Source: Syngnathus acus
Lineage: Eukaryota > Chordata > Actinopteri > Syngnathiformes > Syngnathidae
Direction of reading: 5' to 3'
NCBI RefSeq assembly: GCF_901709675.1
Contig: NC_051089.1
Location: forward strand, 12,575,976-12,639,975
Length of the DNA: 64,000 nt
This document shows, piece after piece, positions 12,001-21,200 of the stretch. The notes below the pieces were generated by a model. That model did not search any database. It saw only the letters and a program-made list of their open reading frames with translations, and was not told the origin of the DNA. Numbering within the stretch: the stretch's first letter is position 1; each line of letters starts with the position of its first letter. Made by a program: the position numbers and the translations under genes.

Positions 12001-13936
12001 TATCAGCACCTTGGCAATTTAACTTACACAGTGGTGATGCGACGTGGGCTGAGTTGGTACCAGGCTCTGGAAGAGTGCGCCCAGCGTGGAGGCCACCTAG
12101 CCAGTGTGCATGACGCCGAGCACCACGCACATGTGAAGCTCCTCGCAAAGACAGATGGATACCCACTCTGGATTGGCCTGTCCAACCAGGAGGTATGCAC
12201 ATATAAAACATACTGCTTATTCTAAGGTTGATTAAAAAATGATGAAAATGTTTTCCTTTAGAAGTTTGTTTTCTACAAATTCAGCTCACACGCTAACGAG
12301 GTGACCCGTCATGTCCCCATCCATGTAGGAAGAGGGGGAGTCCTGGAAGTGGTCGGACGGGACCAGTTACCAGTACAAAGGGGACATCTCCGAGTCCGTG
12401 GATGGCGCCAGCCAAGGCGAGCGAGATGTGGGCAGCTGTGTTTTTGTCACACCTTCCGGTGCCTGGGTGAGGAGCAGCTGCTACTCACTGCAAGATGGCG
12501 CCATTTGCTACAGCACCAACGTCAGCACCCCATTCCAGAGTAAGATGCCAATTTTGAAATACCCGCCTAAATGCTATTTATTCATTTTTGTAATTTCGCA
12601 ATACAAAAAAATTCCCCTAAATTGCAAAATGAACAAAAAACTAGGAGAGAAAAAAATTTCAAATGAAACCCTCATACATTAAAACACAGAAAAAACGTGT
12701 TTAAATCCTCATACAATTAAGAACAAAACCCTGAAAAATGAATAACATTCCCACCCATTATAAATGCCAACTCCCACATAGTAGTCCCGGTTTGGCTTTT
12801 TGCAAATTTGTTGAATTTTAGGGTAAACTATTCTCCATTATTTCCTCAAAAACTCACGTATTTGCTGTTTTTGTGCTTAGGCTACAGCCATGTCTTAGTA
12901 ACAAAATGGCACCATCTGATATGGTGAACTCTGTTCATTTTCTTAAAATGGTCCTAACCTGCTCTGTGCAAGGCCCAATGTCAAACCTCTGGCTTTGTGC
13001 GTGTTCTGGCACCAGGAGCCAAGCTGCAGGCGAGCGTACAGGTCAACGACTGCCCTCAGAGCAACGGCACGTCCAAGTGGGTGCAGCGCAACGACCGCTG
13101 CTACGCCTTCGACATGAGCTTCTACAACTACAGCGTCTACGACATGCAGCAGGCCAAGAGCATCTGTCAGAGCATGGGTTCGTCCGTTCCTCTCACGCCA
13201 ATCCACTTTTGCCAGCCACCTTTTTTCTAACCGCTGGCGTTTTTGTTGTCTTATTTTGACAGACGCTCAAATGCTATCTGTCAAGAGCAAAGAGGAGAAT
13301 GACTTTGTGGCCAAGTACGTGAGCGACGACCCTCTCATCACCAGTCGGTTGTGGCTCGGCGTTGCCCTCGATGCTCAAGGTAAACTAACTGCATTGTCAG
13401 CAGCATTTTTTTAGTAGCGTGTTTGTGTGAAGATTTGATTAGAAGTCTTTTTGGTTAGGTTCTCCCACAGGCTGGGAGGACGGTTCGGCTCTGTCCTACT
13501 CCAACTGGAAGTCGGGCGCCTTGGTTAGCGCGGCGCGGCAGAAGGAGGTCCCGTGTGCCGTCATGGCGACCGAGGATGGAGGGAGCTGGGGTGTCGTCAG
13601 CTGCCAGGCCAGCCTCAGTCGTGTCGTCTGTCAAACCGGAGCCAGTGAGTGTCTGTTCTCCAAGTTATGAAATACTAATATTATGACTGTGTCGATTTTC
13701 AGGTAGCTGTGCTTCACTGGAGTTTTCTTTTTTCTGACATGGTAGTGTACTTTGTGTTGCCAGAGTCTTCTGGTTCTCCCGTGGCCGTGGGCTTCTTTGT
13801 GCTCATCCTGGTCGCTCTCGTGCTTACCGTGGCTTTCATCGTGTACAAGAAGAAGCGAGCCCACTTCTCATCGGTGCGCTACAAGAGGACCACCGACCAG
13901 TTGGACACCACCAGTATTATTACAGAAGACGAATGA
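1..13936 (+). CDS. ly75: ly75 (DEC-205/CD205), 3' part, 31 exons, 5' end outside window
   Basis: This is an endocytic type I membrane receptor that takes up antigen for presentation. Hand-assembled exons, all phase-consistent (reading frame starts at base 3): <1-108, 1374-1514, 1616-1813, 2275-2432, 2662-2769, 3406-3494, 3821-3990, 4157-4356, 4569-4711, 4812-4890, 5338-5409, 5996-6119, 6615-6650, 7102-7271, 7456-7523, 7610-7686, 8060-8193, 8558-8666, 8794-8954, 9582-9711, 9841-10061, 10317-10479, 10671-10835, 10912-11034, 11371-11556, 11966-12192, 12329-12539, 13016-13177, 13263-13379, 13459-13644, 13764-13936. They encode 1,468 residues plus a stop. The domains are the end of CTLD1 (exons 1-2), CTLD2 (3-5), CTLD3 (5-8), CTLD4 (8-12), CTLD5 (14-17), CTLD6 (17-20), CTLD7 (21-22), CTLD8 (23-25), CTLD9 (26-27), CTLD10 (28-30) and membrane segment plus tail (31). 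WIGL-type cores recur (WIGLHQ, WIGLLG, WIGLQD, WVGLNR, WIGLFS, WIGLSN). No EPN, QPD or WND sugar-binding triplet is visible, as in mammalian LY75. Identity rests on LY75-specific stretches recalled from the human protein: [26 protein letters not shown], a CTLD8 lacking its inner disulfide, and the FSSVRY tail. Ten CTLDs exclude MRC1, MRC2 and PLA2R1, which have eight. Confidence 0.95.
109..1373 (+). other. ly75 intron (largest in window) with hairpin and G-run
   Basis: This intron has a GT donor after GAAGCAG and a CAG acceptor. It holds a 14-bp inverted repeat (1153-1166 and 1233-1246, one mismatch) with a poly-G run at about 1218-1232 just before the second arm. The GAAGACGTTTTGCC-like arm resembles the relic of a fish interspersed repeat. 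Nothing else was recognised. Confidence 0.4.
4480..4525. repeat. ACTAGT-type dispersed repeat, copy 1 (fragment)
   Basis: A short fragment reading CTCTTTGTACTAGTAAG then TAAGACAGTTCAG. The same words recur at 10140-10245, 17355-17640, 26205-26260 and 26650-27040, so this is a dispersed family in the window. Confidence 0.5.
4926..5251. mobile_element. hAT-type MITE in a ly75 intron
   Basis: The element starts with CAGGGGTGTCAAACTC and ends with GAGTTTGACACCTATA, which is an imperfect terminal inverted repeat. The interior is closely similar to the element at 14840-15442 (GGGCCGCATTGTAGTCATAG, AAATAAATGTATGAGCACC). No clear 8-bp target-site duplication remains. It has no coding capacity and lies between the exons ending at 4890 and starting at 5338. 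Confidence 0.75.
5410..5995 (+). other. ly75 intron, possible old repeat at 5720-5810
   Basis: This is an AT-rich intron. Around 5720-5810 there is a GC-richer block with repeated ATCGGCC/GATCGGCTGGGCCCTA words that looks like a degraded DNA element. I cannot assign it to a family. Confidence 0.3.
9136..9195 (-). repeat. SINE/LINE 3' tail fragment, (CCAT)n
   Basis: A run of CCGT/CCAT tetramers is followed by CTGAACTGCTTTATCCTC. This is the reverse strand of the common fish retroposon 3' end GAGGATAAGCGGTTCAG plus (GGAT)n. It lies in the intron between the exons ending at 8954 and starting at 9582. Related pieces occur near 31695, 35060 and 59130. Confidence 0.55.
10140..10245. repeat. ACTAGT-type dispersed repeat, copy 2
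   Basis: Contains AACTAGTATGCTCTTTGTAC, CTCACCAGTAAGACAGTTTG and further TACTAGT words. It matches the other copies in this window and lies in the intron before the ly75 exon at 10317. Confidence 0.5.
11231..11281. repeat. Fragment of a GTGCGGAAAATACGGTA-type DNA element
   Basis: The words AAGTGCGCCTAATAGTG and GCGGAAAATACGGTAC match the ends of a very common fish DNA transposon or MITE family. Only about 50 bases are present, within a ly75 intron. Confidence 0.45.
13764..13936 (+). other. ly75: ly75 last exon: transmembrane segment and sorting tail
   Basis: The exon starts after a CAG acceptor in phase 1. It encodes a roughly 22-residue hydrophobic helix ([13 protein letters not shown] and on), a KKKR stop-transfer cluster and a short cytoplasmic tail. 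The tail contains FSSVRY, an FxxxxY-type coated-pit uptake signal identical to the mammalian LY75 tail. It ends in the acidic triplet EDE directly before the TGA at 13934-13936. In mammals an EDE triplet in this tail directs the receptor to late endosomes. There it is followed by about eight more residues, which are absent here. Confidence 0.9.
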
Positions 13937-14240
13937 GACAGGCGGAATGGTTGCCTCAGGGAGTTTGGCTGTGAAGCCTTTTCACCCCCCCCCAACCTTT
14001 TTATTGGTTAATTTATTTATTTATCAATGCTCCCACCTGCTTCTATGAAGATGGTAAAAATATAATCAGACTGCTTGAATGCAGTGACTTAATTTGGAAG
14101 CTTTTAGATTTTTGAAGTGCAGTGAGCCCCCCGGTTCATCAGAGCGACATGATAGACACACCCACTGTAGGTGAAAATCTACAATTCAGCGGGACCAGAC
14201 ACATTTAGGGGAATTAAATAAATAAATAAATAAATAAGCA
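13937..14240 (+). other. ly75: ly75 3' UTR with AATAAA cluster
   Basis: The sequence after the stop contains a C-run, a TTTATT stretch and then overlapping AATAAA signals from 14217 on (a TAAA repeat). This is the first plausible poly(A) signal downstream of the stop and would give a short 3' UTR of about 300 bases. The exact cleavage point cannot be seen. Confidence 0.55.
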
Positions 14241-14367
14241 CTTCCGCTCAATTTAACCACAGTTAAAACTTAAAAACACACTTTTAGCATTTGCTACCGC
14301 CGTCTCAGTCAAACAATATAATTTTGTCAGATGAACGTCGCCTGGGTTAACGCTAACAATTATGCCA

Positions 14368-14750
14368 CAGTAATCCCTTGCCACTTCAGGCTTCACCTTT
14401 TGCAGCTTCAATATTTCACGGATTTTGTAAGAAATTAATGCGAAAAATAATTCACGACAAGCGAGACTAACTGGCAGCGAGTGGCGGGAGAACAGCGTTT
14501 AAATACACGCCCTGATGAGCGGGTAAGGAGAGACCACTAGCAGCGATGAAGGTACAATTCCTGCACAGAACAGTGTGGGAATGGTTATTGAGGGAATGGG
14601 ATAGGTTTATGTAGCGGAAAAACTATGAGGGAGGGTTTATAAAGCTAATATAGTGTAAAAATACATAAATATACAATTTCTAAATCGTAACTTTTTGATT
14701 ATCGTGGGTGGTTCTGGAATGCATCTCCTGCGATAAACAAGGGATTATTG
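14368..14750. mobile_element. pogo/Tigger-like MITE
   Basis: The ends form an imperfect inverted repeat, CAGTAATCCCTTGCCAC at the left and AACAAGGGATTATTG at the right. The right end is followed by TA, the target site typical of pogo-like elements; the left flank is CA, so the duplication has decayed. The interior has no coding capacity. It lies just downstream of the ly75 poly(A) signal. Confidence 0.6.
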
Positions 14751-14839
14751 TATTTGTGGGGGATTGGGACCAAGTGCTGCCGCAAATAGTTAAGATCCTC
14801 AAGTAACTTGGTACCCCACCAAAAACTAATTACCTAGAG

Positions 14840-15442
14840 CAGGAGTGTCAAACTAATTATTTTCACGGGCCGCATTGTAGTCATAGGTTCTTTCGGAGGG
14901 CCATTATGACTGTCAACCCAAATAAATGTATGAGCACCTCATATTATATACAGTCAAAGCTGCAAAACAAACTGACAAATAACTCCTTTTCAAATCAGAC
15001 GAGTTGTTTGAAACCCTAACCCTAGCTTCCAGGGGTGTCGACCTCCAGTCCTCAGGGGCCGCGTTCCAATATGTTTACCAAGTTACCCTCGTTAAACACA
15101 CCTGCGTGAAAAGTTCAGTTCATTTTCACGTCCTGCAGGAGCCCAACTTTTCACACAGGTGCCCTTAACGAGGGAATCTTGGAAAACATGTTGGAATGCG
15201 GCCCCTGAGGACTGGAGTGCGACACCCCTGCCTCATACAGTAAAAGCTACAAAACAAACTGACAAATAACTCGTTTTCAAATCAGACGAGTAAAAATTGG
15301 TCAAATATTAAAAAAAAAAGATATTAAAAGTGAAGACAATTTGCAATTCTAGTAATGACGCGAATTTGATGCACAATTTGTCTTTGCGGGCCACATAAAA
15401 TGATGTGGTGGGCTGTATCTGGCCTTGAGTTTGACACCTGTG
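14840..15442. mobile_element. hAT MITE with intact 8-bp target-site duplication
   Basis: The element runs from CAGGAGTGTCAAAC to GTTTGACACCTGTG, 10-14 bp terminal inverted repeats. It is flanked on both sides by the exact octamer ACCTAGAG (14832-14839 and 15443-15450), the hAT-superfamily signature. Its interior matches the copy at 4926-5251. It is enlarged by a nested element at 15030-15230 and by a ~57-bp internal direct duplication (14948-15004 and 15235-15291). Confidence 0.85.
15030..15230. mobile_element. Nested palindromic hAT-like MITE
   Basis: A 201-bp element that is nearly all inverted repeat. CAGGGGTGTCGACCTCCAG at the left pairs with CTGGAGTGCGACACCCCTG at the right, and the pairing extends inward through CCTCAGGGGCC / GGCCCCTGAGG. 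The immediate flanks (CTAGCTTC and CCTCATAC) are not a matching octamer. It sits inside the larger hAT MITE. Confidence 0.75.
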
Positions 15443-15450
15443 ACCTAGAG

Positions 15451-15540
15451 TGACCACAAGATGGCAGAATAGTACATTTATCCAAATGAAACTCCTCAAC
15501 TCTCTTCAACATTGTTCATTGCCACCAAGATGGCAAAATA
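15451..15540. repeat. CTCCTCAACT/AAGATGGC dispersed repeat, copy
   Basis: Words such as CCACAAGATGGCAGAATAG, GAAACTCCTCAACTC and GCCACCAAGATGGCAAAATA are shared, partly in reverse orientation, with 31945-32010 and 33071-33252. It starts directly at the hAT target-site duplication. Confidence 0.5.
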
Positions 15541-16966
15541 GGTGTAGGTAAGATTTTGAACAGATAACTAAGGATAGGCTTTACAAAAACTAACAAAGTA
15601 GCATCAATGTTATGGTAACGTTAAATATTCAGAGAACTATTGACACGAAAAGCAACACACCCAGGGCAAATATGACTCATTATCAAAGAAAAATAGTGCC
15701 TATAAATCAATATTGCGTGCACGTGTCAGTGGGTTCACTGTACTTCTGGTTGTTTTGACATTGGTTTTATACAGAAGTTTATTTTAACTAAATTGAGTTT
15801 TTGAAAAGTCACAAGAACAATCTCTGCCATGGCAGGTTCAATTGCAGTAAATGAACACTCACAGGATGTGGAATTAATTTTCCTTTGGGTAAAATGTCCC
15901 GTTAATTTGCGCTCATGTCTGAAGGAAGCGCTCGAAGGAAATAATAGTTATTTTAAGGTGTGTGCCTTTTTAAGGAAGAAAAAAATGGCTCTCACGCACT
16001 GTGCCTTTTGGATATCTTGAAAACAAATGGGAGCCGTCACATCACTGGAATGCCTTTTGTTACTTGGATCGAATGGGCCACGAGTAACGCACGTTCATGA
16101 GATGTTTGCTTGAAGAGGGAGTGTCAGACAAATGTTCCCAATTGATGCCTTTGCAAGACTTTTCTATGCACTTGACTACTAAGCAGGAATGCACTTTAAC
16201 GGCACCACGTGGAAGACATACTTGGGAGAGTTAAGCTTGTGTGCACATGTTTGCTAGCCATGCTTTGTATGTTTGGTGTTTGCTTTCCAAACAAACCAAA
16301 GATGCTTCGTTTTTTGAAAGCCAGACTTTAGCTTGTCTTTTGTTTTTAACTTGAAATTTGGTTTCTATGTTGTAAAGCAGACTTGTTTTTCTAAAAATCA
16401 GGTATGGGGTCTCTACAGTAAAATGTTCCTCTCAAAATACTTGTCTGCCTTTTAATTGTGATTAATTTCAGTCGCCCCTAAAAGCATTGGAGCGGCAAGG
16501 TCAATTGCATTGTTTTTGTTATATATAACCCCAATGACGTTGGGGTTTCAAAACAAAAGACGAAAATAAGACATTAAGAATCCCAGGTATTTACATCTTG
16601 ATATGTTGAATATCTCAGTACAAAGCACCTTTTGTTTGAAGCCACCAACTTTTCAAGTCAGAAATGTGACTCAGTAGCATTCGAAAGAGCTGTCGGGAAG
16701 CACCCAAAGACCAGTCAATGCCAACCTTCACAGAGCAGGAGTTAAGATATCAATCAGTGACGTGCGGTGAGGTTCATGACTTGGGAGGCACTGACTGTTT
16801 TCAAATTGCAAGGACGCTGAATGGCAAACTTAACAGGTATTAGATGTTTTAAAAAAAAAAAAAAAAAAAACATGCTAAATCAGCAGGTGCAACAGAGACT
16901 GGAGGAGTCACAGAAAGGCAACTTCCAAACAGCAATAACATACCAAAGTAACTGTTAACCCTGTTA
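15541..16966. other. Spacer between convergent ly75 and marchf7
   Basis: No coding exon, lectin domain or RNA gene was recognised. A perfect short hairpin AACCCCAA-TGACG-TTGGGGTT lies near 16528-16548. The words GTGACGTGCGGTGAGGTTCA at about 16756-16776 look like the edge of an interspersed repeat, and there is a poly-A run near 16851-16870. In human this place would hold CD302. Confidence 0.5.
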
Positions 16967-17056
16967 AGCTTTTCACAATCAACTTTTATTTCAATAAACA
17001 CATTAAAACATAGCTTTTCACAATCAACTTTTATTTCAATAAACATGTTAAAACTC
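16967..17056. terminator. 45-bp tandem repeat with AATAAA on both strands
   Basis: Two copies with a period of 45 bases (16967-17011, 17012-17056). Each contains TTTATTTCAATAAA, which reads AATAAA on the + strand (16993-16998, 17038-17043) and, through TTTATT, AATAAA on the - strand (16985-16990, 17030-17035). The - strand signals are the first I see downstream of the marchf7 stop and would give a 3' UTR of about 1.2 kb. Confidence 0.5.
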
Positions 17057-17354
17057 AACTTATGCTTTAACACATCTTTTCACCCTTTAACACTGAAAAG
17101 AAGATATCTGAGAGCTGGACACGCTTGCACTCAAGCGGGAAAGCAGCCCAAAACAAATTGTCAACATTAAAGCACTTGTGGTTGCATTTGTCTTGAAATA
17201 TACGAAATAAAGTGCACTCATACCAAACGTGCTTAAGCAACTGATTTCACACACCACTGCATTTGTAGTTTGCATATCTGTAAATGTTTGCAGAGTGGGC
17301 AACAAAACCAAAATGTGAGCGAAGTATTTCTTCCTCATCCTTGCCTTACCAAGC

Positions 17355-17640
17355 CTTTAGCACTAGGATACTCTTTGTCCTCTCAAATGAGACATTGCAG
17401 TGCACTTGTAGAGTGATTGTCTTACTAGTAAAAAGGTTTCCCCCACTACTGGATGCGATTGCTGCACACTGGGACAACTTTGGCTTAGTGGTAGAAAAAC
17501 CACATTATTAATGAGGCAAAGCTGTGCACTAGCAGTACTGCTACCACAGCACTAGATGTTAAGTAGTACAATTTTAAAAAGTTTCCATTAGTAAGCAGTT
17601 GTCAACGAGTGCACAGTGTGTTGCCTCACTGGTAACATGA
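17355..17640. repeat. ACTAGT-type dispersed repeat, copy 3
   Basis: Contains CACTAGGATACTCTTTGTCC, GTCTTACTAGTAAAAAGG, GTGCACAGTGTGTTGCCTC and ACTGGTAACATGAAGTT. The same order of words occurs at 26650-27040 (GTGCCTCACTGGTAGCATG), so this is a longer copy. On the - strand it would lie within, or just before the end of, the marchf7 3' UTR. Confidence 0.5.
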
Positions 17641-18232
17641 AGTTCCCTAATGGGGGGGGGATTAACAAGTATACCTTCGCTGTTGGGTGATTTTAAAATT
17701 GGTTTCATTTCTCATTTTCATACAAACGGATACTAATTGGGAACTTGTGTGTAAATAACAGATAATGTGGGAAAAGGTAATGTGAACTGTTGAGAATAGA
17801 CTGCAAACAAACTGGTTGACATATGCCACATATTGCTCTCTCCTCAGGGGGTCATGCATCATTATGTCCCCTGAACATTCAAAGTCCAGACGTTTTTTTG
17901 TTTTTTTTTTAGTGAATGACAAGTCTCGTCTGCAGATTAATTTCCCTATTAAACTCCTTAGTCGACTAATTTTTAATTGCATCACTGATGTCTCTGGCCT
18001 TTGAAAATATACTTTGAGGTGATGTAACCTGAGTCATTTACTTTTGTGACACTGAAGGTCAAAAAATTTAACTCAGCGCTTTTTTGCCAAATTAACAGAA
18101 GTGCGAGCCAGTTCTCTTATTTCACAAACTGCAATTTTGAAAATGGGACAATTCCGCCCAACAGCGACAATATCAAGGATATGGAAGAAATTCTTCAACA
18201 GCTTCCCATTTCCCGCAAGCAGATTATCATGA

Positions 18233-21200
18233 TCAGTATTCCTCGTCCAGGTTGTCGTCCGAGTCAGAGAAGTCAACAGAAGGTCGGTCGTCTTGTTCCT
18301 GGCGGAGACTTTCCTCGAGAAGATCTGCAACAATGACAAAGGTGGTGAACCGGACCATTTGCATGCGCATGCACGGAAATGTGGAAAGCCATTTGAGCGT
18401 TTTTCCCCACATGCAGCTGTATGTATTGTAAAAATATACTGTATATATTTGGAAAAATACCAGATCTAACTCTTATTCCGATGCCCGACTTGCTGTCCAT
18501 CTCCCGTAATTTCTTCAGCTTCATGAAAGCACGCATGCGGCATCCAGATAAAATAGAAACCTTACGCTGGTGTGGCTTGACATGTCGGATCCAATGCTTT
18601 ACCCTACCCTCCATACGGAGGCCACAACGCCGTCAGTGTGAAATAGGCGTCAAACTGGACGAAATGCTCAAACGGTTTTCCATATATACGCGCGCCTTTG
18701 TTTGCAGCATGTGAGGAAAAAATAAGAGACATACTTTCAGGGTTGTCCAAGTGTTCTGGAAGAATTCTCACCAGGTTAAATGACTGGATGGGAAGAGGGA
18801 ACAATTGGCTCTTTTCAAAACTAACATTCCTATAAACAGTAAAATACTTCTGAGTTTCATTCATAACAGAAAGCAGTCAACTATACAACACTGTGAAATC
18901 ATGGGTGTAACAAAGCATACAGATACAGATAGGCCTGCCATTAGTTTGTATGTGCTGCTACTCCATAGCCAAAGCTGTTTGAAGGTTAATAAATCATGAC
19001 AGTATTTTTCAAAGCAGACTTTGGATGAAACTGGACAGTTTTGTTGAACATTTTGGTGTGGGACAATGTGGACTTTTTTTGTTACAACTATGACTGTCAA
19101 ACTGCTTGAAGCAAGTACATGTCGCTCTGTGCCAATGAGTGTCGTCATCCCCTATACAGATGATAGTCTTCCAGTGACAAAGTAAGGACAGCCATTAAGA
19201 TAAGGAATATTTGAAAAGGGAATTTTTATATGATTACGTGTTTTAAATTGTCTAAATTCATTGATATCGTGTGTGGGGTTAAACTATATTGGTCGGCAAA
19301 TGTTTATGAAGTATTTCATTTGAAATGCAAGTACACTATTGATCAATTGCCAAACAGTATCCAGAGGTTGTTTGAGTGGAGGGAAAGTACCTATTATTTA
19401 AGAGGAACACTTATGTTTAAAAGAGATTTGGTGAGAAGAAACTTAAAGTTACATTGTCTAACAGTTAAAGGTGTGGAATTATGGAACACCAGCAGTGAAG
19501 AACTAAAGAACTGTAGTACCTTACCTAAGTTTAAAAAAATGTATAAGGACAAAATATTGACGGGATACCGTAATATGCTGTGAAGTTGTTTAAGTTGCTT
19601 TTGTATTTATTTTTTAAAAAAAAAAGAAAAAAAAGAAAAAAAAAGATTTTCCTTTTTTTTTTTTTTTATATATTTGACTATGGTCAAACTTTTTGACAGA
19701 ATCAAAGAGAAACGTAGTTACAAGGGGTAGAGTCAGATAAGCTTAGGCTTCCTTCTACTCCCTTTTGAACAAATATGAATTTACGATAAAGGGAAAATTA
19801 TAATGCAATATAATATTTTTTTTTCTTTCTTTTTATGTTCTATTGTACTATGGAGTTATCATTTTCTACTTTTTTCTTGTATTTCTTTAATGTTCGAAAT
19901 AAACAAACAATTGGATTTGGACTCTGATGTAGACTGAAAAGGTGGGTGTTCATGCTTGTTTACTCACCCTGGCTGTATCGATTGCCCCCAGGACATCAGC
20001 GAACCTCTGTTCAAAAAGATGCAACAGGACCACCAGCTGGACACCACGGCTGATGAAGTCGTCATATTTAAACTGTAGAGTGAGACGAGACGCCTCAGCA
20101 CACTGTGCGCTAATGTTTCCGAGAAGGTCGACAGTGACATCCTTACCTGCGCGTGCGTCCTGTACAGCTGCTGGATATCAAAGTTGTCTATGTTCAAGCG
20201 CAACTTCTCCTTGCAGAGTTCACAAGTTGTGATGGCCTCCATGTTGGTGGCTTAAAAGACAGAATAGGCAAAACTATTTCACATTGTGCTTAAGTAGAAA
20301 TACAGGTACTTTAGTTAAAAAGGAACTTGGGAGGATAAATAAGCCTAGTAAAAATAGAAGATGATTGCTGAAATGGCTTAAAAGACAGAATTGGCAAAAC
20401 TATCTCACATTGTGCTTAAGTAGAAATACAGGTACTTTAGTTTAAAAGGAACTTGGGAGGGAAAAAAAAGCCTGGTAAAAATAGATAATTGCTGAAATGC
20501 ACCGTGACGAGGCTGACTCATAATGACGAGAAGGAACTTGGCATGTTTATTGGTGAACTTGCCTAGCAGTTTCATTCGGATACAAACGATGAGAACTTTG
20601 GAGTTGTAGATGAAGATTGATAAACAATGTGAATATCGTACTCTACGGTGTTAAGTTCAGCCGAACTCAGTGTTTTGGTCCCATTACCTTTTTTGTATAC
20701 CATATGTTTTAACACGCATGGGCCACCCCCATAATTGAGTCTGCTCCTTTTAAGCCGAAGCACGTTATGGTCCGGAAAATACTGTAGATGGTACACTGTG
20801 GCAAGGCTGTTAGAAAACCAAAAAGGTTGATGCAAGGGTCATTTGAATTAATTAGCATTGAGCTTGCTTATTTTGCCGCGTGAAGCCTAAATTTAAATAA
20901 GCCCTACTGCTAATTGACACCACTCACCTGAGCCAAGTTTGGAGCAGAGCCATCTCTTGATACAGTCCTGGTGGACATACTGCAGACTTCCTGTGCATCG
21001 ACATGGTTGAATCAAGGGGTTGGATGCCGACACCTCTGCCATCTGGCAAATTCGGCACAGGTCTCCTTCATCTTCGTCAGAATCTTCCAGCAGCAGTCTA
21101 GCGGGGGGAAAAGGCATCAGTGCTACTTTGTGTTGTACCATGATGACACACTACTAACAAACGCTAGAAATGGATCAATTAAATTCAATTCATTCTATTT

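Noticed and set aside
16849-17073. Frame with an apparent internal protein repeat
   Set aside because: The repeat is the 45-bp DNA tandem duplication read through; 45 is a multiple of three, so the frame persists by chance.
18470-18540. Alternative marchf7 exon ([15 protein letters not shown] frame, - strand)
   Set aside because: It would not join in phase between the flanking exons with good splice sites. The exon 18783-18735 does, and it resembles the known C-terminal sequence.
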